Source: Actinomycetes bacterium (GTDB taxonomy: Bacteria > Actinomycetota > Thermoleophilia > Gaiellales > Gaiellaceae). Taken from it: a DNA stretch of 64,000 nt. The stretch is taken from the NCBI GenBank assembly GCA_026708005.1, contig JAPOVR010000076.1, forward strand, positions 1 through 64,000, written 5' to 3'. Position 1 is the stretch's first letter. The number at the start of each line of letters is the position of its first letter. Both the position numbers and the translations under genes were made by a program. Below the pieces are notes generated by a model that saw only the letters and a list, made by a program, of their open reading frames with translations, was not told the origin of the DNA and ran no database searches. This document shows, in pieces, positions 56,205 to 64,000 of this stretch.

Positions 56205-58775
56205 ATGAGCGAGCGCAACACCCCCGCGTTCAGCGAGCCGCCGGAGCTGGACGTCTACGGCCGCGAGCGAGTCGACCCGCCGCCCGTCCCACCCGAGTTC
56301 GCGGCGGAGGACGACGTCAACGACCAGAACTACGTCCCGGCACCCTGCCAGGTTGCCTGCCCGATCGGCACCGACGCTCCCTCGTACATCGCCTACATCT
56401 GGGAGGGGAAGATCGAGGAGGCCTTCGAGGCGATCACCGCGACGAACCCGTTCAGCTCGGTCTGCGGCCGGGTGTGCGACGCGCCGTGCGAGCCAGCCTG
56501 CCGGCGGACGGAGTCCGATGGGCCGATCGCGATTCGCAACCTCAAGCGCTTCGTCATGGACCGGCTCGGCAAGGACCACCGCCTACCGCCCGTGCCCGTC
56601 ACGAAGGAGCAGACTGTCGGCATCGTCGGCGGCGGCCCTGCCGGGCTCACCGCAGCGCAGGGTCTCGCTGAGGCCGGCTACGCCGTCGACGTCTACGAGC
56701 TAACCGAGATGCTCGGCGGCTACATGACCTGGGGGATCCCGGCCTTCCGCTGCCCGCCGGAGATCTTCAAGGAAGACATCGACCGCATGCTGGCCCGCTG
56801 CCCCGGCATCACCATCAACCTGAACACCGGCCTTGGCCGGGACATCACGCTGGAGAAGCTCAAAGAGCGGCACGACGCGGTGCTGCTGACGATCGGCGCC
56901 TGGTGGGGCAAGGGGCTCGAGCTCGCCAACGCCGGCTACGACGACCGGGTCATCGATGGAGTGACGTTCCTGCGCCACGTCAACGGCGGCACGCGGCCAG
57001 AGCTCCCGCAGAAGGTCATCGTCGTGGGCGCCGGCGACGTCGCGATGGACGCATGCCGCGTCGCCAAGCGCCTGCCGGGCTGCGAGGACGTCAAGGTCCT
57101 GTACCGGCGAGGCCCAAACGAGATCCCCGCGCGGCGCGACGAGCTCGAGGGAGCGCTCGAGGAGGGTGTCGAGCTGATCTACAACGTGCAGCCGGTCGCC
57201 GTGGTCGGCACCAATGGCAGCAATGGGTCGTTCGCGCTCCGGTGCGTCACGACCGAGCTGACCAAGCCAGGCGACGACGGGCGGCGGTGGCCCGCGAGCA
57301 TTGCGGGCTCCGAGCACGACTACGACTGCGGCATGGTCATCCTAGCCACAGGCCAGCGATCCGAATGCGAGGAGCTCGACAGCCTCGGGATGCTCGCGAA
57401 CGACAAGGTCCACACCGACTGGGACTCGATGCGGACAACCGATCCAAAGGTCTTCTCGGCCGGCGATGCGGCGTTCGGACCGTCCACCATCGTGATGGCC
57501 ATGCAGCACGGCCATCGCGCCGCCTACTACATCAAGGCCTTTCTTGAAGGGGTCGAGGGCCCTCTCCCGTACCGCGTGCCGTTCAAGACCCGGCGCGTGC
57601 CCATCGCCGACGACCCCGACTGGGAGATCTTTCCGCGGGAGCACCAGGATTTCCGCGGGCTGGGCGAGCAGCCGGTCGAGTTCCCGGAGATCGAGACGAC
57701 CTACGACGAGGACGCCGCACGGCGTGAGGCGGCACGGTGCTACCGCTGCGACGCCGAGACCGGTGCGGCCGACTACAACGTCCACACCCGCGAGGACATC
57801 TTCGTGATGGCGCGGACGAAGCCCGAGAACGCCACGAAGCAGCGCGCGATCTTCACGAAGCGGCTCGCGCTGCGAGGTGATCCGTTCGCCGAGAAGCCAG
57901 CCACCCTCGAGGACCTCGTCTTCCTCCCCGCCAACCTCTCGCGGCTTGTGATCGATCCATACCGAGACGCATGTAACGTCACGACGAGCCTGGGCAGCCG
58001 CCTCGAGCTCGGCTCGCCCTTCATGGCAGCGGGCTTCGATAGCACGCCCAGCGAGGTGCGCGAAGCCGTTGCCCACGCCCTGCGCACCCAAAACCTCGGC
58101 TACCTCGGGCACCGTAGCATCGGAGACGGCGTGCACTGGCTCCAGGTCATCGTGCCCGGCGAGGGCGAGCCCTCCCCGGATGCTGCCGCGGTCATCGCCA
58201 CGGCTCCAACCGGCCTCGAACGGGCGCATGCCGACCAGCTGCTCGGGCTGACGGCCCGGAGCGACCAGCTGCGGGAGAGGATCCCGCTGGCGCTGCAGGC
58301 GGAGCTCGACCTCATGGTGCTCGAAGGAAGCTCCCAGGTCATCGACCCGTGGCCCGAGCTCGCCGGCCCACCGGATCTCACCGTCCTGCGCGACGCGATC
58401 GCGCTCTTGCGCGAGCTGAACCACGAGGAGGACCTCCAGCTCGTGTACTTCGGCGGTGTTCGATCAGGCACGGACGGTGCCAAGCTGATCGGCTTGGGCG
58501 CCAACACGGTCGTGGCCAGCATGGCGATCGCGCTTGCGATCGGCGGGACGATCGAGAACGGCGGCGTGCGCTTCTACGGCAACATCGAGGCCGCCGAGCG
58601 AGACGAAGCTGCCGAGCTCTTCCTCAAGGCGCTTGCCTACGAGGCATCGATCATGCCCCGCTGCACGGGCAAGACCGACATCCACAACATCGAGCCCGAG
58701 GACCTCCGCTCGATCACCGTCGCGACAGCCGAGGCAACCGGCCTGCCGCTCGCGGGTGCACGGGCGAGCCGATGA
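56205..58775 (+). CDS. GltD-like NAD(P)H oxidoreductase fused to a second FMN-type TIM-barrel domain
   Basis: 856 residues. The N-terminal 590 resemble the glutamate synthase small subunit: Cys-rich domain (PCQVACPIGTDAPSYI, CGRVCDAPCEPAC), FAD loop GIVGGGPAGLTAA, NADPH loop VVGAGDVAMDACRVA and GDAAFGPSTIVMAMQHGHRAA. Residues about 640-850 are a shortened glutamate-synthase-like barrel (LELGSPFMAAGFDSTP, LVYFGGVRSGTDGAKLIGLGANTV) ending in a Cys-containing MPRCTGKTDIHNIEPEDL. It probably feeds electrons to the synthase encoded upstream. A GltD-barrel fusion is uncommon; the role of the second barrel is unknown. Confidence 0.8.
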   Translation: MSERNTPAFSEPPELDVYGRERVDPPPVPPEFAAEDDVNDQNYVPAPCQVACPIGTDAPSYIAYIWEGKIEEAFEAITATNPFSSVCGRVCDAPCEPACRRTESDGPIAIRNLKRFVMDRLGKDHRLPPVPVTKEQTVGIVGGGPAGLTAAQGLAEAGYAVDVYELTEMLGGYMTWGIPAFRCPPEIFKEDIDRMLARCPGITINLNTGLGRDITLEKLKERHDAVLLTIGAWWGKGLELANAGYDDRVIDGVTFLRHVNGGTRPELPQKVIVVGAGDVAMDACRVAKRLPGCEDVKVLYRRGPNEIPARRDELEGALEEGVELIYNVQPVAVVGTNGSNGSFALRCVTTELTKPGDDGRRWPASIAGSEHDYDCGMVILATGQRSECEELDSLGMLANDKVHTDWDSMRTTDPKVFSAGDAAFGPSTIVMAMQHGHRAAYYIKAFLEGVEGPLPYRVPFKTRRVPIADDPDWEIFPREHQDFRGLGEQPVEFPEIETTYDEDAARREAARCYRCDAETGAADYNVHTREDIFVMARTKPENATKQRAIFTKRLALRGDPFAEKPATLEDLVFLPANLSRLVIDPYRDACNVTTSLGSRLELGSPFMAAGFDSTPSEVREAVAHALRTQNLGYLGHRSIGDGVHWLQVIVPGEGEPSPDAAAVIATAPTGLERAHADQLLGLTARSDQLRERIPLALQAELDLMVLEGSSQVIDPWPELAGPPDLTVLRDAIALLRELNHEEDLQLVYFGGVRSGTDGAKLIGLGANTVVASMAIALAIGGTIENGGVRFYGNIEAAERDEAAELFLKALAYEASIMPRCTGKTDIHNIEPEDLRSITVATAEATGLPLAGARASR

Positions 58776-58794
58776 GAGCGCGAGACCCGAGACC

Positions 58795-59067
58795 GTGACC
58801 TTCCTCTTACTCTGTCCCAACTGCGGGCCGCGTGCTGTCGAGGAGTTCATCACGACCGGCGAGGTCACCGTACGGCCGACGGCGGCGCCCAGTCGCCGTG
58901 AGCTTTCGCGGTACATCTACTTCAGGACCAACGCCGCTGGCAGCCAGCGCGAGTGGTGGTACCACCGCCATGGCTGCGAGCTCTGGTTCCTGGCAGAACG
59001 CGACACGCGCACGAACGAGGTGTTGGGGACGGAGCTACCGCCGGCGACCCGCCCGGAGGCAGGATGA
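58795..59067 (+). CDS. Sarcosine oxidase delta-like subunit, probable N-methylglutamate dehydrogenase subunit (MgdB-like)
   Basis: 90-residue zinc-binding SoxD-family protein. It starts LLLCPNCGPRAVEEF (CxxC zinc pair), with REWWYHRHGCELWFLAERDT towards the C-terminus, where the family carries the remaining ligands. The GTG at 58795 is the first start after the GltD-like gene. Overlaps the alpha subunit gene (ATGA). Small structural subunit of heterotetrameric sarcosine oxidase-type enzymes. Confidence 0.85.
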   Translation: MTFLLLCPNCGPRAVEEFITTGEVTVRPTAAPSRRELSRYIYFRTNAAGSQREWWYHRHGCELWFLAERDTRTNEVLGTELPPATRPEAG

Positions 59068-61727
59068 CGCGGCTCCCACCACGGGCAACCGAGCGGCTCG
59101 ACCGCTCCCAGACGGTCGCGTTCACGTTCGAGGGCCGCACCGTGCAAGGCTACGCGGGCGACACGATCGGATCAGCGCTGTACGCAGCTGGGCAGCGAAT
59201 CTTCTCGCGGAGCTTCAAGTACCACCGCCCCCGCGGCCTCCTCTGCTGCAGCGGACATTGCCCGAACTGCATGATGACCGTCGATGACGTGCCGAACGTG
59301 CGCGTGTGCGCCGAGCCCCTGCGTGAGGGCGCAGCGGTCAGGGCGCAGAACGTGATCGGATCGCTCGAGCGCGATCTCTTGAGCGTCGTCGACAGGGTCG
59401 CAGGCCCTTTCATGCCGCCGGGGTTCTATTACAAGACGTTCATTCGCCCGAGACGGTTCTGGCCGCTCTACGAGAAGCTCTTGCGCGGGGCCGCCGGCCT
59501 GGGCCGAGTCGATCCGCACGCGGAACGGACCGGCCGATTCGATACCGAGGATCGCCGCGTGGACACGCTGGTCGTCGGCGGAGGCAGAGACGGCCTCAAG
59601 GCGTCGATCGCGGCAGCCTCGGGCGGCGAGAGCGTCGCGCTCGTCGATGAGAACCCCGAGGTCGGTGGCAGCCTGCTGCTGAGCGAGACGGGCGTCTCCC
59701 AGGCGCGCAAGCTCTGTGAGCAGGCACGCCGGGCCGGCGTCGACGTCCTCGCGTCGGCTCGAGCGATCGGGCTGTACGAGGGGAAGCTCGTGCCCGTCGA
59801 CTGCGGCGAGCTCCTGATCCGGTTTCGTGCAGAGCGCGTCATCGTGGTCGCAGGGACCGCTGAGCAGCCGCTCGTGTTCCCCGGGAACGACCTCGTCGGA
59901 GTCGTGCTCCCGCAGGCGGCACGACGGCTCGTGAACCACTGGGCAGTTCGGCCCGCCGAGAGCGCCGTCGTCATCACGGCGGACGACACCGGGCTCGAGG
60001 CCGTCGAGGATCTGCAGGCGGCTGGCACGAAGATCGTCGCTGTCGTGGATCTCCGGCAGCGGGAGCCGCGAGCGATCGCCGCCCGCGGCAGGCGTGGAGC
60101 CGTCACCGCCGTCGAGATCGACGGTCAGCGCCTGGCCTGCGACCTCGTCGTCGCCTCGGGCAGCCCACAGCCAAACTACGCGCTGCTCGCCCATGCCGGC
60201 GCGAAAGTCGAGCACGACCCCGCCCGAGGCGTGTTCATCCCGACGGAGCTGCCGGCCGGCGTTGAGTCAGTCGGCGCAGCGGCCGGCCTGATCGGCGCGC
60301 CCGCCGTTCCCGCGGCAAGCTACGAGCCCGCCCGCAGGCGGCCGGGCAAGAGCTTCGTGTGCCTCTGCGAGGACCAGACGACGAAGGATCTCAAGCTCGC
60401 GATCAACGAGGGCTTCGACTCGATCGAGCTCTCCAAGCGCTACACCACCGTGACCATGGGCCCGTGCCAGGGCCGGCTGTGCCACCTCAACTCGATCCGC
60501 ACGTACGCGGCGGAGACCGCCAGCAGCGAGGCATCGATCGGCACGACAACCGCCAGGCCGCCCTGGGCGCCGGTGTCGCTCCAGCTGCTGGCCGGGCGCG
60601 CGCACGAGCCCGCCCGCCGGACGGCACTGCACCACCGCCACAGGGAGCACGGGGCCGAGATGATCTGGACCGGCGAGTGGCGGCGCCCGTATTCCTACGG
60701 CGATCCCGCCGGCGAGGCCGCGGTGGTGCACGACGCGGTCGGCCTGATCGACGTGTCGACGCTCGGCAAGATCCTCGTTGCCGGCCCGGAGGCCGCAGCC
60801 TTCCTCGAGCGCATCTACCCGAACCGCTTCGGGAACATGGAGGAGGGCCGCATCCGCTACGGCGTGCTCACGTCCGATGCCGGCCGAATCATGGACGACG
60901 GCACGCTCGCGCGGCTCTCGCCGAACGAGTACTACGTCACGACGACATCGACCGGCGCGGAAGGCGTCATCGAGTGGTTCGAATGGTGGAACGCCACCTG
61001 GCAGCACGACGTCGAGATCATCAACGTCACGAGCGCCCTCGCAGCGGTCAACATCGCCGGCCCGTCGTCCCGCGAGCTGCTCGGACGGCTTACCGACCTC
61101 GACGTCACGGCTGAGGGGTTCAGATACCTCGATGCGAAGAGGGCGTACGTCGCGGGCATCCCGAGCCTCCTGCTGCGCATCGGCTTCGTCGGCGAGCTCG
61201 GCTACGAGGTTCACTTCCCGAGCCCGTATGCAGTCGACTTCTGGAACACGGTGCTCGAGCGCGGCGCCGACCTCGGGGTCGACGTCTTCGGGCTCGAGGC
61301 GCAGCGAATCCTCCGCCTCGAGAAGGCCCATATCATCATCGGGCAGGACACCGACTCGGAGTCGAACCTCCTAGAAGCGTCGATGCCCTGGATTCTCAAG
61401 CTCGACAAAGACGACTTCGTCGGTCGCTGGTCGACTGAGCATGTCGATCGGCGGGGGCTGATGACGAGGCTCGTGGGGTTCGAGATGGACGCGGCGCAGC
61501 TGCCGCTCGAGGGGGGCCAGATCGTCGAGAACGGTCGAATCGTCGGACGGGTGACCAGCGTGAGGCGCAGCGAGGCGGTCGGCCGCACCATCGGCCTCGC
61601 CTGGGTGCCCGCTGAGAGCGCCCAGGAGGGAGCCGAGATCGACATCCAAGTCGACGGGCGCCCTGCTCCCGCCACCGTGACGCTGAAGCCGTTCTACGAC
61701 GCCGAAGGGGAGCGGCTGCGCGCGTGA
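59064..61727 (+). CDS. Sarcosine oxidase alpha-like subunit with two Fe-S motifs, probable MgdC
   Basis: 887 residues. The N-terminal ferredoxin-like domain has C-C-x2-H-C-x2-C and a further Cys (SGHCPNCMMTVDDVPNVRVC), a [2Fe-2S] pattern. A FAD/NAD-binding domain follows from about residue 165 (TLVVGGGRDGLKAS, with RD in place of the usual PA). A BFD-type CxC...CxxxxC region lies near 430-475 (VCLCEDQTTKDLK, GPCQGRLC). The C-terminal half is a T-protein/GcvT-like tetrahydrofolate-binding domain from about 530. It would bind the folate that accepts the N-methyl carbon as methylene-THF. The extra Fe-S sites suggest a dehydrogenase rather than an O2-using oxidase. Confidence 0.87.
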   Translation: MTRLPPRATERLDRSQTVAFTFEGRTVQGYAGDTIGSALYAAGQRIFSRSFKYHRPRGLLCCSGHCPNCMMTVDDVPNVRVCAEPLREGAAVRAQNVIGSLERDLLSVVDRVAGPFMPPGFYYKTFIRPRRFWPLYEKLLRGAAGLGRVDPHAERTGRFDTEDRRVDTLVVGGGRDGLKASIAAASGGESVALVDENPEVGGSLLLSETGVSQARKLCEQARRAGVDVLASARAIGLYEGKLVPVDCGELLIRFRAERVIVVAGTAEQPLVFPGNDLVGVVLPQAARRLVNHWAVRPAESAVVITADDTGLEAVEDLQAAGTKIVAVVDLRQREPRAIAARGRRGAVTAVEIDGQRLACDLVVASGSPQPNYALLAHAGAKVEHDPARGVFIPTELPAGVESVGAAAGLIGAPAVPAASYEPARRRPGKSFVCLCEDQTTKDLKLAINEGFDSIELSKRYTTVTMGPCQGRLCHLNSIRTYAAETASSEASIGTTTARPPWAPVSLQLLAGRAHEPARRTALHHRHREHGAEMIWTGEWRRPYSYGDPAGEAAVVHDAVGLIDVSTLGKILVAGPEAAAFLERIYPNRFGNMEEGRIRYGVLTSDAGRIMDDGTLARLSPNEYYVTTTSTGAEGVIEWFEWWNATWQHDVEIINVTSALAAVNIAGPSSRELLGRLTDLDVTAEGFRYLDAKRAYVAGIPSLLLRIGFVGELGYEVHFPSPYAVDFWNTVLERGADLGVDVFGLEAQRILRLEKAHIIIGQDTDSESNLLEASMPWILKLDKDDFVGRWSTEHVDRRGLMTRLVGFEMDAAQLPLEGGQIVENGRIVGRVTSVRRSEAVGRTIGLAWVPAESAQEGAEIDIQVDGRPAPATVTLKPFYDAEGERLRA

Positions 61728-62353
61728 CCGTCGGCGGACTCGACTTCCTCAGTGTCGAGCGCGCAGAGGCCGCCGGCGAGTTTCGCCTGCTCGCCCGCTC
61801 GTCGATGGAGCAACGGCAGCGAGACGCCGAAGCGGTGTTCGCCGAGCGCGACGGCTGGCTCACGGCGGTGTCGTTTCCCGAGGAGACGGCGCACCTTGCC
61901 AGCGTCGGAATCGCCGACCTCAGCCACCTCGGCAAGCTCGAGATACGGGGTGCCAGCCAGCCGCCGCTCGACCCCGACGTCGTCTGGTACCAGGTGCATC
62001 CCGAGCGCGCCCTGTGCATCTTCCCGCCAGGCCGAGCCGCCGCCCTTCAGCAGGGGCTCGTGCGCGGCGGCGCGCACGTCATCGACCAGTCGGCCGGTCT
62101 CGCGATCCTCGCACTCGTCGGCCCCCATGCCCGCGCCCTCCTGCGACGGCTGACCGACCTCGACGAGCTGCCGGCGAGCGGCCACGCCGCACGTGTCCGC
62201 GCCGATGTGCTCGACCGCGGCAGCGGCGTCTGGATCGTCTTCGGGCAGGATTACGGCCACTACCTCTGGGAGGTCGCCGTCGACGCGGCTGCGCCCTTTG
62301 GCGGCGGTCCAATCGGCCTCGACGTCCTCGAGCAGGAGGAGAGCGCCCGGTGA
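61724..62353 (+). CDS. Sarcosine oxidase gamma-like subunit, probable MgdD
   Basis: 209 residues, SoxG/GcvT-like fold: FRLLARSSMEQRQRDAEAVFA, VGIADLSHLGKLEIRG, SAGLAILALVGPHARALLRRLTDLD. Starts at a GTG overlapping the alpha subunit stop and ends overlapping the beta-like gene (GTGA). Small folate-domain subunit of the heterotetramer. Sequence conservation in this family is low; the assignment rests on both motif and position. Confidence 0.8.
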   Translation: MTVGGLDFLSVERAEAAGEFRLLARSSMEQRQRDAEAVFAERDGWLTAVSFPEETAHLASVGIADLSHLGKLEIRGASQPPLDPDVVWYQVHPERALCIFPPGRAAALQQGLVRGGAHVIDQSAGLAILALVGPHARALLRRLTDLDELPASGHAARVRADVLDRGSGVWIVFGQDYGHYLWEVAVDAAAPFGGGPIGLDVLEQEESAR

Positions 62354-63564
62354 GAGACATCTTTCTGCGACGGCGCATGTGGCGCCGCCGGCCCGAGCTG
62401 CAAAGGAACTACGACGCGGTCATCATCGGCGGCGGCTCCCACGGTCTCGCGACCGCGTACTACCTGGCGAAGAACCACGGCCTGACAGACGTGTGCGTGC
62501 TCGAGAAGAGCTACATCGGCTCGGGAGCCGCCGGGCGGAACACGACCATCATCCGCTCGAACTACCGCACCCCCGAGGGCGCGGAGTTCTACCAGCGGAG
62601 CGTCGAGCTCTACGAGCGCCTCTCGGCGGAGCTCGGCTACAACCTCATGTTCTCGCAGATTGGCCACCTGACCCTGGCGCACACCGAGCGGGCGATGGTA
62701 ACGATGGCGGAGCGCGCGGAGGTGAACCAGCTGCTCGGCATCAGAAGCCGGGTCGTCGATGCCTCAGGCGTCAAGGAGCTATGCCCGGAGATCGAGATCG
62801 GAGACACCGTGACGTGGCCGATCATGGGCGCCCTCTACCACGAGCCCGGCGGGATCATCCGCCACGATGCCGTCGTCTGGGGCTACGCGCGCGGCGCTGA
62901 TCGGCTCGGGGTCGAGATCCACAACGCCACCGAGGTGACGGGCATCGAGCGCTCGAACGGGAAGGTCACGGGCGTTCAGACAACCCGCGGTCCGATCGCC
63001 TGCGACACGGTTGTCAGCTGCACGGCCGGCTGGTCGACGCTGCTCGCGAACATGGTCGGGGTCGAGCTGCCGATCTGGACCAGCATTCTCCAAGCCTTCG
63101 TGACCGAGCCTGTCAAGCCGTTCCTCGATGTCGTGATCGTGTCCTCCCAGATGCACGTCTACATCTCCCAGACCGACCGCGGCGAGTTCCTGATCGGCGC
63201 CGAGGTCGAGCCGTACTCGACGTACTCCACCCGCGCGACGTTCCCGTTTCTCGAGTACTCGGCGCGGCACGTGCTCGAGCTCTTCCCTCAGCTCGGCGGG
63301 CTCAAGGTGCTTCGCCAGTGGGCCGGGATCTGTGACATGAGTCCCGACTACAGCCCGATCATGGGCGTCACCGAGGTCGACGGCTTCATCGTCGACTGCG
63401 GCTGGGGTACGTACGGCTTCAAGGCCGCGCCGATCGTCGGCACGACGCTCGCAGAGCTCGTCGCGGCCGGCACGACGCCCGCGCTGATCGAGCCGTTTGC
63501 GCTCGAGCGCTTCTACGACGACCTCCCTGTCTCCGAGCTTGCCGCCGCAGCCGTGAGCCACTGA
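62350..63564 (+). CDS. Sarcosine oxidase beta-like FAD subunit, probable N-methylglutamate dehydrogenase catalytic subunit (MgdA-like)
   Basis: 404-residue DAO-family flavoprotein that oxidises the N-methyl amino acid. Dinucleotide loop DAVIIGGGSHGLATAYYLAK (residues about 22-41), EKSYIGSGAAGRNTTIIRSNYRTPEG (flavin contact region), and C-terminal QWAGICDMSPDYSPIMG and DCGWGTYGFKAAP, as in SoxB. The GTG at 62350 overlaps the gamma-like stop. Gene order here is D-A-G-B, whereas most operons are B-D-A-G. Sarcosine, dimethylglycine and N-methylglutamate substrates cannot be told apart by sequence alone; the neighbouring mgs-like genes favour N-methylglutamate. Confidence 0.87.
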   Translation: MRDIFLRRRMWRRRPELQRNYDAVIIGGGSHGLATAYYLAKNHGLTDVCVLEKSYIGSGAAGRNTTIIRSNYRTPEGAEFYQRSVELYERLSAELGYNLMFSQIGHLTLAHTERAMVTMAERAEVNQLLGIRSRVVDASGVKELCPEIEIGDTVTWPIMGALYHEPGGIIRHDAVVWGYARGADRLGVEIHNATEVTGIERSNGKVTGVQTTRGPIACDTVVSCTAGWSTLLANMVGVELPIWTSILQAFVTEPVKPFLDVVIVSSQMHVYISQTDRGEFLIGAEVEPYSTYSTRATFPFLEYSARHVLELFPQLGGLKVLRQWAGICDMSPDYSPIMGVTEVDGFIVDCGWGTYGFKAAPIVGTTLAELVAAGTTPALIEPFALERFYDDLPVSELAAAAVSH

Positions 63565-63647
63565 GCCGAGCGGTGTGCTCGCCGAGACCCTCCCCGACCG
63601 CAACGCGCCATCCCCAGTCCAGCGACAGCCACGAGCAGCGGAGTGAC

Positions 63648-64000
63648 ATGACCAGCAGCGTTCCCAGCAACCTGGAGATCGCCCAGGACCACGAGCTTGA
63701 GTCAATCGCCGATCTCGCCGGCCGATACGGCCTCATACCGACCGACTACGACACGTACGGCCGCTTCAAAGCGAAGGTCGACCTCGGCGTGCTCGAGCGC
63801 CTGGCCGATCGGCCCGACGGCAAGCTCGTGTGCGTCACCGCGATCACCCCGACCAAGGCGGGCGAGGGCAAGACGACGACATCGGTGTCGCTCACCCAGG
63901 GGCTTGGCAAGCTCGGACGCCAGCCGATGCTCTGCCTGCGCGAGCCTTCGCTTGGGCCGGTGTTCGGGATCAAGGGCGGTGCCGCCGGGGGCGGCTACGC
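63648..64000 (+). CDS. fhs: Formate-tetrahydrofolate ligase (N-terminal part, cut by the window edge)
   Basis: ATP-dependent, reversible ligation of formate to tetrahydrofolate. The 117 visible residues include the P-loop TPTKAGEGKTTTSVSLTQGL and CLREPSLGPVFGIKGGAAGGG, diagnostic of FTHFS. The ATG at 63648 lies 83 bases after the beta-like subunit, preceded by a GGAG. In context it would release formate and ATP from formyl-THF derived from the methylene-THF made by the upstream dehydrogenase, feeding the formate dehydrogenase at 34-39 kb. The frame continues beyond the window. Confidence 0.95.
   Translation, partial: MTSSVPSNLEIAQDHELESIADLAGRYGLIPTDYDTYGRFKAKVDLGVLERLADRPDGKLVCVTAITPTKAGEGKTTTSVSLTQGLGKLGRQPMLCLREPSLGPVFGIKGGAAGGGY

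Overview
The window is GC-rich bacterial DNA with actinobacterial traits. Start codons are often GTG, many genes overlap by ATGA or GTGA, and several promoters look leaderless (TAnnnT, six bases, then the start codon). It also carries a monomeric NADP isocitrate dehydrogenase, a giant NAD-glutamate dehydrogenase, a mycofactocin-type dehydrogenase, a biotin carboxylase/BCCP fusion and a CGAAC-N4-GTTCG LexA-type box. A deep-branching actinobacterium such as a member of Thermoleophilia fits best; this is inference from gene content. There is no rRNA, CRISPR array or recognisable insertion sequence. The one tRNA is the selenocysteine tRNA.

Layout. 0-10.6 kb: NAD-glutamate dehydrogenase, a small carboxylase-epsilon-like ORF, pgsA, an acyl-CoA carboxylase alpha subunit, a MoaD-MoaE fusion, a membrane M50 protease and a methyltransferase broken by an in-frame TAG. 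11-15.5 kb: selA-selB-selC (complete selenocysteine insertion apparatus except SelD) and tatA. 15.7-21.3 kb: an R2-like diiron protein, a small membrane protein, then the housekeeping run rpsF-ssb-rpsR-rplI-dnaB with a LexA-type box before dnaB. 21.5-28.5 kb: two divergent catabolic operons (nitrilase, enoyl-CoA hydratase and adenylate-forming ligase on the minus strand; hyuA-hyuB on the plus strand), every gene of which has one or two single-base frameshifts. 28.5-30.4 kb: purA and a frameshifted lipoprotein. 31.6-43 kb: a molybdenum/tungsten block (MobA fused to a MoaD-like carrier, an aldehyde:ferredoxin oxidoreductase-family protein, NAD-dependent formate dehydrogenase fdhA-fdhB, and two MoeA proteins, one with a C-terminal substrate-binding domain).

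43.5-47.1 kb holds a mycofactocin-type SDR, an MmgE/PrpD protein and an amidohydrolase. From 47.2 kb to the right edge lies the most interesting block: a GAF/PucR-like regulator, a type III glutamine synthetase (probable gamma-glutamylmethylamide synthetase), NADP-isocitrate dehydrogenase, a class II amidotransferase, a GXGXG-FMN glutamate-synthase fusion, a GltD-like protein fused to a second TIM barrel, four sarcosine-oxidase-like subunits in the order D-A-G-B, and formate-tetrahydrofolate ligase (cut by the window edge). Together these match the N-methylglutamate route of methylamine oxidation. Methylamine is loaded on glutamate, moved to 2-oxoglutarate to give N-methylglutamate, and oxidised to methylene-tetrahydrofolate, which Fhs and the formate dehydrogenase upstream could carry to CO2.

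A second theme is a dispersed intergenic element of about 105 bp. Seven copies (near 52, 11183, 16772, 31081, 39361, 45907 and 50598) share two TGAC/TGTGAC motifs, an AGCYG/CGGCT stem and a C-run/G-run hairpin. I could not assign it to any known RNA or repeat family.
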